From Aureispira sp050633105 (GTDB lineage Bacteria; Bacteroidota; Bacteroidia; Chitinophagales; Saprospiraceae): DNA of 64,000 bases. The position numbers and the translations under genes are program-made. The DNA is taken from assembly GCA_050633105.1 (NCBI GenBank), contig JBOEFW010000017.1, positions 62,001 through 126,000 of the forward strand. Direction: 5' to 3'. The notes below the pieces were generated by a model. The model worked only from the letters and a program-made list of their open reading frames with translations, was not told where the DNA came from and did no database searches. How positions within the stretch are numbered: position 1 is the stretch's first letter; every line of letters begins with the position of its first letter. Of the stretch, positions 26,714 to 34,311 are shown in pieces.

Positions 26714-27736
26714 ATGGCGATTAGTGAAGCACAAGGGGAACGAATTAGAGCATTTGAACGCAAAGTATTGCCTAAATATCCCTATTGGTATGGAATGAAG
26801 GAGGCTTTATATAAAAGTGTTGGTCTGCCCCCTAAACAGGCGGCTAGTTGTCATTTGCAACATGGAGCAGTTATGATGTTTCATACACAGGAGCCTGATC
26901 ACCTGACTTTGAATACACCTTATCCAGTGATTTTTTTGGATAATGAAGAACAGGTGGAGTTCTGTAAGAATTATAAAGCAAAGCCTATAACGAAGCCCAT
27001 GCATATCATAGGAAGCATTTTTCCTAGATATCGTCGCTCACAAAACATTGTACAACGTCCAGATGCCAAGGGAAGTCTAATTTTTATTAGTCATAGTACC
27101 CCTGTCACAAAGCTCAATTCTAATTGGAAAAAACTGATCGAAGAATATCGTCAATTGCCAGAGCAATACCACCCTTTAACGTTTAGTATCTATTATAGAG
27201 ATTATTTGTTAGGGGCACATGAAACTTTTATTGAAGAAGGGTTTGATGTGGTCACAGCAGGACATATTTCTGATCCTAGGTTTGTGGATAATTTATACGA
27301 TACCATGTCTCAGTTCCGTTATGTGGCAGGGAATGATATAGGCTCTAATCTGTATTATGCTGTTGAAATGGGCATCCCCTTCTTCTTGCATGGAGAAGAG
27401 GGGAAATACGAAGTAACTAATTATGATGCCAGTTTGAAAAAGTCGAATAAGGAAGTGTTCAAACAATCCGATTATGGTCGTTTGGAGCAAATATTTCGAT
27501 TATTTAGACCAACCGCTGAAGTGCTAGAAGCGGGGGTGGAAATTACCCCAGAACAACGCGAATTTGTATTAAAAATGACAGGCTATCATGTGGCGTTGTC
27601 TGATGAAGAAGTTAAAGCAATCATCCAACATACGAAGTGGGGATTCTATGCCAAAGAATGGTTGCTTTCTCCCCTAAAATTCCCTCTCAAATTATACCGA
27701 CAACTGAAAGTGCGAATGAAGAAAGAGATTCACTAA
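26714..27736 (+). CDS. Hypothetical protein, possible glycan-related (GT-B-like) enzyme
   Basis: 340 residues, soluble, with no signal peptide. I do not recognise a named family. The order HLQHG, then LIFISHSTP, then a GxDVVTAGHISDPRF segment, then RYVAGNDIGSNLYYAVEMGIPFFLHGEEG looks like a GT-B glycosyltransferase or capsule-type transferase, where a Gly-rich loop and a late Glu contact the nucleotide sugar. The end is basic and amphipathic (WGFYAKEWLLSPLKFPLKLYRQL), which could bind membrane. Its position right after YfhO agrees with glycan assembly. Inference, moderate at best. Confidence 0.5.
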   Translation: MAISEAQGERIRAFERKVLPKYPYWYGMKEALYKSVGLPPKQAASCHLQHGAVMMFHTQEPDHLTLNTPYPVIFLDNEEQVEFCKNYKAKPITKPMHIIGSIFPRYRRSQNIVQRPDAKGSLIFISHSTPVTKLNSNWKKLIEEYRQLPEQYHPLTFSIYYRDYLLGAHETFIEEGFDVVTAGHISDPRFVDNLYDTMSQFRYVAGNDIGSNLYYAVEMGIPFFLHGEEGKYEVTNYDASLKKSNKEVFKQSDYGRLEQIFRLFRPTAEVLEAGVEITPEQREFVLKMTGYHVALSDEEVKAIIQHTKWGFYAKEWLLSPLKFPLKLYRQLKVRMKKEIH

Positions 27737-27878
27737 GTTGTTTTTTTGAAAAAGCTTCTTATTATGTAATAATAAGAAGAACCGTGTAGAGGTTTTATCT
27801 GTGTAACTTTTGAAGCACAAGCCCCGTTAAAGCGAAGACCAATCTATTCCTAGTCTTTTGCTTTAAACACATTCAATT

Positions 27879-29228
27879 ATGTCTGCTGCCCCACTTGCTT
27901 TTCCTGAAGCCTTCTTGCATTACATTTGGAAACTCAACTTATACCAACAACAAGAATTATACACAGTTAAAGGGGAGCCTGTAGAAGTTTGCCATCAAGG
28001 GTGGCACAACCATCATGCAGGCCCTGACTTTAGCAATGCTCGCATTCGAATAGGAGGCACATTATGGGCAGGACAAGTCGAAATTCATAAACGTTCTTCT
28101 GATTGGTTGGCACACCAGCATCAACAGGATCCTGCTTATAACAATACCATCTTACATGTAGTCTATGAGTATGACCAGGCGATTTATCGTTCTTCAGGAG
28201 AAGAGATCGCAACCTTGGTGTTGCGAGGGCGGATTGCACCTGCTTATATGCAACGTTATGGGCAATTGTTACAAAGTCAAACTTGGATTCCTTGTGAAGG
28301 ACAAATGACGGCTAAGATTAGCCAAGATTGTCAATTGTGGTTGGATCGTTTAGCGATAGAGCGCTTACAGGATAAAGTGGTTGATATAGAGCAACGATTG
28401 GCTCTAAACCAACACCATTGGGAGCAGACTTTTTACCAGTTTTTAGCGGGCAGTTTTGGAATGCAGCAAAATAGAGCACCTTTTGAAGCGTTGGCGCTGG
28501 CCTTGCCGTTGAAGGTGTTGGCAAAGCATAAGCAAGATAAAGTACAATTAGAGGCTTTATTGCTAGGACAAGCAGGCTTGCTGCAACTGGTTAGCCAAAA
28601 GGATGCTTATGTGCAACACTTGTATAAGGAATACCAATACTTGGCTAAAAAATATCGCTTGCAACCTTTATTGGGAAGTAGTTGGAAATTTGGTCGTATG
28701 CGCCCTGCTAACTTTCCAACTATCCGAATAGCACAGTTTGCAACTTTAATCCATCGATCCAGTCATCTATTTTCTAAAATTATTCAAGAGTCCAATGTAC
28801 AAGCCTTAAGAGGATTATTGGAGGTAGAATTAGAAGGATATTGGGACCAGCACTATCGCCTAGGGAAACCTTCTATTACTAGAAAAAAGACCTTAGGTCG
28901 AGGGCGTGTGGATTTGATGTTGATTAATACCATTGCTCCTTTTCTGATGGCTTATGGCCGTTATAAGGGGGAAACGGATTTCACAGAACGAGCATTAGAA
29001 CTATTGCAAGCTGTTCGCCCAGAAAAAAATAGTGTTGTAGAGCATTGGAAAGAGCTAAAGGTAAAAGCTAAAAGTGCTTTAGAGACGCAAGCCTTATTAC
29101 AATTAAAGAAGCAGTATTGTGATAAAAAACGTTGTTTGGATTGTCATTTTGGACACCAATTATTACAACAAAAAAACGTAAAAACACCGCTCCATAAAAA
29201 ACAAGACCTATCAATGGTAATCAAATAA
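27879..29228 (+). CDS. DUF2851 family protein
   Basis: A 449-residue cytoplasmic protein common in Bacteroidota with unknown function. Family features are the opening EAFLHYIWKLNLY, the HNHHAGPDFSNARIRIGGTLWAGQVEIHKRSSDW block, TILHVVYEYD, and the Cys-rich end KKQYCDKKRCLDCHFG, which may bind metal. It is separated from the next gene by 84 bases on the same strand. Confidence 0.85.
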   Translation: MSAAPLAFPEAFLHYIWKLNLYQQQELYTVKGEPVEVCHQGWHNHHAGPDFSNARIRIGGTLWAGQVEIHKRSSDWLAHQHQQDPAYNNTILHVVYEYDQAIYRSSGEEIATLVLRGRIAPAYMQRYGQLLQSQTWIPCEGQMTAKISQDCQLWLDRLAIERLQDKVVDIEQRLALNQHHWEQTFYQFLAGSFGMQQNRAPFEALALALPLKVLAKHKQDKVQLEALLLGQAGLLQLVSQKDAYVQHLYKEYQYLAKKYRLQPLLGSSWKFGRMRPANFPTIRIAQFATLIHRSSHLFSKIIQESNVQALRGLLEVELEGYWDQHYRLGKPSITRKKTLGRGRVDLMLINTIAPFLMAYGRYKGETDFTERALELLQAVRPEKNSVVEHWKELKVKAKSALETQALLQLKKQYCDKKRCLDCHFGHQLLQQKNVKTPLHKKQDLSMVIK

Positions 29229-29312
29229 ATAATTGTATCTTGATAATAGGTCCGAATTTCATCTAATAATGGAGACCTGCATTCCATAGAATCACTATAA
29301 TTATACAACCAA

Positions 29313-29753
29313 ATGATTAACTTAAGAGAAGTCTTGACGGAGTATGCAGAAGTCAAGAAGTATAAATTAAAAGAATTGGATAATGGCAAGTTCAGCATTG
29401 ATATTGCCATGAAGCTCAAAGATGGTACCTCTCGCTACCAATTTGTTTGGATTTGGTTAGCAGAAGGTCGTGCAAAAGGAAAGGATTGTATTTACTTAAC
29501 GAGTCGTGCAGGGAATTATACGCCTAACGTGAATGTCTACCAATTGCTCAAAGAATCTGGTTATGGAGTTTATTCAACAGTTACCATTGTTCCAGATAAA
29601 GATAAGGAGGGAAATCCCTGCGAAACAGTGGTGATACAGGCGAGTCCTATCTTAGAATACTTACAAAAAGAAGAGTTTATAGAAATTTTATGGGAAGTAG
29701 CTGAAATCGCCGATATCTTAGAAGAAAAACATTTTGGTGGCGATTCTAACTAA
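29313..29753 (+). CDS. Hypothetical small acidic protein
   Basis: 146 residues, no signal peptide, acidic C-terminus (EVAEIADILEEKHFGG). It has alternating strands and a late helix (SRYQFVWIWLAEGRAKGKDCIYLTSRAG, YSTVTIVPDKDKEGNPCETVVIQA), a layout that recalls small chaperone-like or YbjN-like folds. That is only a shape impression; I do not recognise the family. ATG at 29313. Confidence 0.6.
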   Translation: MINLREVLTEYAEVKKYKLKELDNGKFSIDIAMKLKDGTSRYQFVWIWLAEGRAKGKDCIYLTSRAGNYTPNVNVYQLLKESGYGVYSTVTIVPDKDKEGNPCETVVIQASPILEYLQKEEFIEILWEVAEIADILEEKHFGGDSN

Positions 29754-29786
29754 GAACTTATTAGGAACATTTGTTCTAGAAGACTA

Positions 29787-29852
29787 AGAGCCTGTTTAAA
29801 TTTTTTATCAANNNNNNNNNNNNNNNNNNNNNNNAAATTTTAAACAAACTCT
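29787..29852. repeat. Assembly gap (N run 29812-29834) between inverted repeats
   Basis: AGAGCCTGTTTAAA at 29787-29800 and TTTAAACAAACTCT at 29839-29852 pair at 12 of 14 positions. A 23-base N run lies between them. Such terminal-repeat-like ends around a scaffold gap suggest that a multi-copy element (insertion sequence or MITE) was not assembled. Confidence 0.55.
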
Positions 29853-29890
29853 AAAATTTCTCTTAATACTATTATTAAGAGAGATTTTTT
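29853..29890 (+). terminator. Hairpin with T tract next to the assembly gap
   Basis: AAATTTCTCTTAATA pairs with TATTAAGAGAGATTT and is followed by a run of T. It could end the plus-strand message of the hypothetical gene at 29313, or that of an unassembled element in the gap. Confidence 0.6.
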
Positions 29891-29916
29891 TGTCCTTATA
29901 GAAAGGAATAGAAAGG

Positions 29917-29956
29917 ACAAAAAAAAAGCTTTGAGGCTGAAATAGCGCTCAAAGCT
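29917..29956 (-). terminator. Terminator of the tRNA-Met gene
   Basis: AGCTTTGAG (29927-29935) and CTCAAAGCT (29948-29956) form a 9-bp stem. The A run before it becomes a U tract on the minus-strand transcript, 10 bases after the tRNA 3' end. Confidence 0.75.
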
Positions 29957-29965
29957 TGAATTTAG

Positions 29966-30037
29966 ATGCAGAGGTAGGACTCGAACCTACGACCTACGGG
30001 TTATGAGCCCGCCGAGCTACCGCTGCTCCACTCTGCG
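29966..30037 (-). tRNA. tRNA-Met(CAT), initiator type
   Basis: Full cloverleaf on the minus strand: acceptor 5' CGCAGAG with 3' CTCTGCA, D stem GAGC/GCTC, anticodon loop CTCATAA (anticodon CAT), T stem GTAGG/CCTAC with loop TTCGAGT. Two initiator hallmarks are present: the unpaired C1-A72 end and three G:C pairs in the anticodon stem (GGG before and CCC after the loop). CCA is not encoded. The base at the discriminator position reads T. Confidence 0.92.
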
Positions 30038-30101
30038 TTGTGTGGTACAAAAGTATAACAAAGTTAGGAGCTTTCCTAATTTTAGATTTTTTTTGTTGAA
30101 A

Positions 30102-30539
30102 TTATTTTGCGAGAGAAGCCGTAATAGCACTATAACTAGTGGTTACTTTGAGTAAATGCTCAGGAACATAAACAACATAGGTTAAGGCTTCTTGACAAAC
30201 AGCTCCTTTGATAATTAGAACTTTAGAAGAAGGTGCTAGTGCCAATAGAAGTACTGGACTGTCAGAACTAGATTTAGCTTTTAATTCGTATCGTTTTGAT
30301 TGGATAAGGTAATCTAAGAGAGGAGGAGAACCTGCATCTAAACTAATGGTAGTTTCTATAGAAATACGAGAACTCTTTGTTTTTACAATTCTTACTTTAT
30401 TGCTAGGGAGTTGTAGATGAACGGTGGTAACATGATTCGGAACTTGGTGTAACTGTACCATTTGTTTACTTGTTTGTGCAAGGCTTTCCTTACTACAAAA
30501 AAGTACCAAGATCAAAAGGAGTGTTACAATGGTTTTCAT
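30102..30539 (-). CDS. Hypothetical small secreted protein
   Basis: Signal peptide MKTIVTLLLILVLFCSKESLAQ followed by about 120 residues of predicted beta structure (VTTVHLQLPSNKVRIVKTKSSRISIETTISL, then ALTYVVYVPEHLLKVTTSYSAI). This resembles the adhesin-like or DUF4097-type beta-helix repeats only loosely. It is a lone gene. The ATG at 30539 gives the signal peptide; seven more residues are possible upstream (30560). Function unknown. Confidence 0.6.
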   Translation of the reverse strand: MKTIVTLLLILVLFCSKESLAQTSKQMVQLHQVPNHVTTVHLQLPSNKVRIVKTKSSRISIETTISLDAGSPPLLDYLIQSKRYELKAKSSSDSPVLLLALAPSSKVLIIKGAVCQEALTYVVYVPEHLLKVTTSYSAITASLAK

Positions 30540-30992
30540 GACGTGGTTGTTTGTCAACATGGGAAACTCTAAAATAGAGAAAAAGCTTTTTAAGCTGGAT
30601 AATTACTAATAGGGATTTTAATGATACTTTAACTAAGTAAAGGGAAACTTTTTTTCTTTAAATAAAGGCTAAAAAAATGGTCATAACATGCCACTAAAAA
30701 CGTCATGAAGCTTGGACTTATTGCCTAGGATAAGTGTAAAGATAAATGCAAAAAAAAATTGTTAATAGTATTTTTATGCCAAATAACTGTTCATTTTTGC
30801 CAGTTTTACTTGGTTTTTATTCTTTTAAAGAAATAAAAAGCCATTTTTTAAAAATGAAGCAAAAAGGCAGGATTGAGCACCTATATTTTTCTTTTTTTGT
30901 TATCACTTTATCTTTTATAGCTAATAGGAAGTGAGTTTAACAACAGTGTCTTTGATTCGTTGCTATTATCTAAACAATTTCTTTGCAAAAAG
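30540..30992. other. AT-rich non-coding stretch
   Basis: No convincing gene. A 62-codon plus-strand frame at 30746-30934 is low-complexity (Lys/Phe/Ser) and lacks start context. Confidence 0.5.
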
Positions 30993-31022
30993 AAAGCCAT
31001 TTCAGTGAACTGAAGTGGCTTT
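30993..31022 (-). terminator. Terminator after the kynurenine monooxygenase gene
   Basis: AAGCCATTTCAGT and ACTGAAGTGGCTT pair with a single G-U type mismatch. Read leftward, the hairpin is followed by TTTCTTTTTG. It is 34 bases after the kmo stop codon. Confidence 0.7.
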
Positions 31023-31055
31023 TAGAATATTTTTTTTACAAATCGAAAGGAAAAC

Positions 31056-32408
31056 TTACGAACGCAAGGCCTTTAGCTGTTGGTAGGTTTGTTCTAGATC
31101 TATGGCGGTCATGTCTTCTACACCTGCACAGAGTTCCATAAGTAATTGATCTTGACGATTGCCTAAATCTAAAGCAACAGCATAAGGAACCTCTGGTTGG
31201 AAGGTCACTAGCGAATATTTCGAATGGTAATCTTCATAAGAATTTTCTAGTTGGTGTTCTAGTGTTCGTTTTTTACGGAAGATTGGATCAGCTACATGAT
31301 CGCGCATTTCGTAATAATTTTCTACAGCCAATTGTCCAATTGCATCGCCATTCTCTTTGCGCAACTGTTGATAGTTTTCAAAAGCAGCTGCCCAATTGCC
31401 TATCCCTGCTTTTTCAATGCAAGCATTTAGAATACGACAATCTTCAAAAGAGGCGTTCATTCCTTGCCCATAAAATGGAACAATAGCATGAGCCGCGTCC
31501 CCAATTAAAGCGACTTTGTCTTTGTAGACCCAAGGATAACAACGCAAGGTGCCTAGTTTGCCTACAGGGTTGTCTTTATACTCTTCTTGTAAATTCGTTA
31601 GGTGAGGAACGGCATCGCCAAATTCCTCTTCAAAGAAAGCCTGTACCTTTTCAGGACTATCTAGACTTTCAAAACTTGGATTTCCTTCATAAGGGAAAAA
31701 TAAGGTACAGGTAAAACTGCCATCAGCATTGGGCAAGGCAATAAGCATATAATCGCCCCTAGGCCAGATATGCAACGCATTTTTATCTAAAGCAAAACCT
31801 TGGCCTTGGGTAGGAGGAATGGATAGTTCTTTGTAACCATGTGCAAGCCAATCTACCTGTGCTTGGTACCCTTCTAATTGTTGCTCCATTGCTTGGCGCA
31901 CAGAAGAGTTGGCACCATCTCCACCAATAATAGTAGCACCTTGTAAAGTGGTTTGTTCTTTGGTATTATAATCTTCTACAGTAACAAGAGCTTGTTCTAC
32001 ATCAACTTCTATACAGCGTTTGTTAAAATGAAAATTAACTTGCTCATAAGTTTCCGCCTCTGTCATCAATAGTTGGTTGAGACCAGCTCTAGAGATAGAG
32101 CTAATGTATTGAGATGCATCTTTGCCATAAGGCGCAAACTGTGTTTGCCCATCTTTGGCATGGAGCATCCTACCAGGCATTTTTACGCCTTTTTGCATGA
32201 CTTTATCCAAAACCCCCGCCTCTGATAAGGCCCAACTGCCACGATTAGATAAGGCCAAATTAATAGAACGCCCTGCGGAAATATCAATCGTCCGCATGTC
32301 TGGACGGCTTTCAAAAACTTCTACAGCCAATCCTTTTTGAGCTAAATAAATGGCCATTAGAGAGCCTGCTAAACCAGCTCCAACGATGATAACAGGTGCT
32401 TTTTCCAT
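31056..32408 (-). CDS. kmo: Kynurenine 3-monooxygenase, FAD-dependent
   Basis: Hydroxylates kynurenine to 3-hydroxykynurenine with NADPH and O2 in tryptophan catabolism or quinolinate/NAD synthesis. The 450-residue length is typical. FAD motifs are GAGLAGSLMAIYLAQKG at the N-terminus, ESRPDMR, the GDGANSSVRQAM block and LIGDAAHAIVPFYGQGMNASFED. The AGRSINLALSNRG stretch is characteristic of KMO within the group A flavin hydroxylases. It is the last of three minus-strand genes (parB, TPR, kmo) with gaps of 37 and 20 bases. No other kynurenine pathway gene is in the window. Confidence 0.92.
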   Translation of the reverse strand: MEKAPVIIVGAGLAGSLMAIYLAQKGLAVEVFESRPDMRTIDISAGRSINLALSNRGSWALSEAGVLDKVMQKGVKMPGRMLHAKDGQTQFAPYGKDASQYISSISRAGLNQLLMTEAETYEQVNFHFNKRCIEVDVEQALVTVEDYNTKEQTTLQGATIIGGDGANSSVRQAMEQQLEGYQAQVDWLAHGYKELSIPPTQGQGFALDKNALHIWPRGDYMLIALPNADGSFTCTLFFPYEGNPSFESLDSPEKVQAFFEEEFGDAVPHLTNLQEEYKDNPVGKLGTLRCYPWVYKDKVALIGDAAHAIVPFYGQGMNASFEDCRILNACIEKAGIGNWAAAFENYQQLRKENGDAIGQLAVENYYEMRDHVADPIFRKKRTLEHQLENSYEDYHSKYSLVTFQPEVPYAVALDLGNRQDQLLMELCAGVEDMTAIDLEQTYQQLKALRS

Positions 32409-32428
32409 AGTATTTTTATAAGGTGTTT

Positions 32429-33034
32429 TTAAGGATTACAATGTTCTTTTTGATAGCTTAAGGCTGCTTGGTAGCCCAATTGATTGGCTGTAGCAATGGC
32501 GGAGCAAGCCGCTTCTTGTTCTCCTAGTGCAGCATGAGTTAAGCCTACTTGATAATGTACCTCTGCTAGTTGATTATTAATTGTTAATGCCTTTTGGTAG
32601 TCCTCTAGAGCACTACGAAAATAGGCAGCAGCAGAGGGGCGATCGCCATTGAGGGGCAAGAATTGTTTGCCACAATCGCCGCAAGCGGCAGGTTTGCGAA
32701 TGGTCAAACTCCCCAGACTACTTTTAAAATCACCCAAGGCCAACCAAGAATTGGCGGCATCAGGTTGCAATTGGCAAGCGGTGTAATACGCTTCATAAGC
32801 GGCACTATATTCTTCAAAGACTTGTAAACATTTGCCTTTCCAAATATAGGCAGGTGCATAGCTTCCTTCTTTAGCAATAAGCTTATCCAGCAAACGCTCT
32901 GCTTTGGCTACTTGCCCCTTCTCAAAAGCAACAACACTTTTCTGTAGTTGTTTATCTAATAATGGGTTCTCTTGGGCAGTACTCTGTTGTGCCCAACTTA
33001 TGATGATAATTAGAACAAAAAGAAATCGACTCAT
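32429..33034 (-). CDS. Periplasmic TPR-repeat protein
   Basis: Signal peptide (MSRFLFVLIIIISWAQQSTAQ) then about four tetratricopeptide repeats, e.g. YAPAYIWKGKCLQVFEEYSAAYEAYYTA and NNQLAEVHYQVGLTHAALGEQEAACSAI. A CGDCGK motif between repeats could bind a metal or form a disulfide. Probably a protein-interaction scaffold in the envelope. It lies between parB and kmo on one transcript, but no functional link is clear. Confidence 0.75.
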   Translation of the reverse strand: MSRFLFVLIIIISWAQQSTAQENPLLDKQLQKSVVAFEKGQVAKAERLLDKLIAKEGSYAPAYIWKGKCLQVFEEYSAAYEAYYTACQLQPDAANSWLALGDFKSSLGSLTIRKPAACGDCGKQFLPLNGDRPSAAAYFRSALEDYQKALTINNQLAEVHYQVGLTHAALGEQEAACSAIATANQLGYQAALSYQKEHCNP

Positions 33035-33071
33035 ATACAGCAGGTGGTTGTGTAAGAATCTAATCCTAGGA

Positions 33072-33968
33072 TTATTCAGATTCCAACAGATCTAAAATTC
33101 GGTTTAGATCTTCTGTATTTACAAAATTGATGACAATTTTCCCTTTTCCCTTATCATCAGCCTTTAAATCTACTTTTGTGCTAAACAAAGAAGAGAGTTC
33201 TGATTGCACTTTTTTGTAATTGTGAGAAAGGGGAGAAGGTGTTTTTGTCGTTGGTTTGCTCTTATCTGATTTGTATAATTTTACTAAATCTTCTGCTTGA
33301 CGAACAGAGAGGTGTTTGTCAACAATAGATTTGAAGGCCGCCATTTGAAAGGCATAGTTATCGGTCCCAAGCAAGGCTTTGGCATGCCCCATCGTGATAT
33401 CTCTACGTTCCACACTCTTTTGAATGGCCTCTGGTAAGGACAATAAACGGGTAAAGTTAGTAATAGTCGTCCGTCCTTTTCCAACACGTTCTGCCAATTG
33501 TTGGTGAGTTAATTGGCATTCTTTCATTAAACGACCGTATGTAATGGCTACTTCTATTGGATTGAGTTGCTGGCGCTGAATGTTCTCAATCAAAGCCATC
33601 TCTAACATCTCTTGGTCATTCGCCAAACGAATAAACGCAGGAATCTCTTCCAAGCTGGCCATTTTAGACGCCCGTAAACGACGCTCTCCAGAGATCAATT
33701 GAAACTTACCATTGCCTAAGTGGCGAACGGTAATAGGCTGAATCAATCCATGTACAGAGATGGAGTCAGAAAGCTCCTGTAAAGCGTTTGGATCAAAATC
33801 AACACGCGGTTGAAATGGATTGACTTCAATGCTTTGTAAAGGGATGAACGCCACAGTATTGGCCAAATCTTTGACCACTTCTTGTTTGTTTTTTGACGAA
33901 TCAATATCAGCATCAATGGTGCCTAATAGAGCGCCAATACCTAAACCTTTATTTTTGCGTTTTGCCAT
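33072..33968 (-). CDS. parB: ParB/Spo0J-family chromosome partition protein
   Basis: Binds parS sites near the origin and, with ParA, segregates chromosomes. The 298-residue protein starts with a basic tail (MAKRKNKGLGIGALLG) and has the CTP-binding ParB N-domain (IEVNPFQPRVDFD, LIQPITVRHL, ISGERRLRAS, LIENIQRQQLNPIEVA). A helix-turn-helix follows (HQQLAERVGKGRTTITNFTRLL), and the C-terminus is a dimerisation region. parA is normally next to parB; it is not within the window on this side, and the upstream neighbour is divergent. Confidence 0.92.
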   Translation of the reverse strand: MAKRKNKGLGIGALLGTIDADIDSSKNKQEVVKDLANTVAFIPLQSIEVNPFQPRVDFDPNALQELSDSISVHGLIQPITVRHLGNGKFQLISGERRLRASKMASLEEIPAFIRLANDQEMLEMALIENIQRQQLNPIEVAITYGRLMKECQLTHQQLAERVGKGRTTITNFTRLLSLPEAIQKSVERRDITMGHAKALLGTDNYAFQMAAFKSIVDKHLSVRQAEDLVKLYKSDKSKPTTKTPSPLSHNYKKVQSELSSLFSTKVDLKADDKGKGKIVINFVNTEDLNRILDLLESE

Positions 33969-34311
33969 GTTAGTTTACGTTGGTAGAATGGTAAAAAATC
34001 AGGTGGTTGAATTGTTTTTCTTACAAGAAGGTCCCAACAACTGCCTACACAAATATACAATATCTAGGGCACAAAAAGGCGGAGCGATCTCTTTTTTGCT
34101 GCAAGGGAGGAGGTGATATTCATCCGTTCGGCTTTTGAATTGGTCGAATTGTTGCATACTAATACAAGAGTAGGAATCTTTTTTAGTGTAAAATCCTTAT
34201 TTTAGGGGCTTTATTGGCCTTATTATAGGTATGCCCCTAGGGCAGGAGGAAACTAGAAGGCTTCCAAAGCATCTTCCTCTTCTCAAAAAAAATCAAGAAC
34301 AGAGTTAAATT
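33969..34311. other. Divergent intergenic region of parB and the DUF3857 gene
   Basis: About 340 bases with no gene. It must contain both promoters. I looked for a parS-like 16-mer (TGTTNCACGTGAAACA type) and do not see one. Confidence 0.45.

Noticed and set aside
27755..27779. Hairpin CTTCTTATTA/TAATAAGAAG after the glycan-type gene as a terminator
   Set aside because: The stem is all A/T-rich and no T run follows, so I do not annotate it.
30746..30934. 62-codon plus-strand frame
   Set aside because: AT-rich Lys/Phe-type composition typical of chance frames; no neighbour relation.
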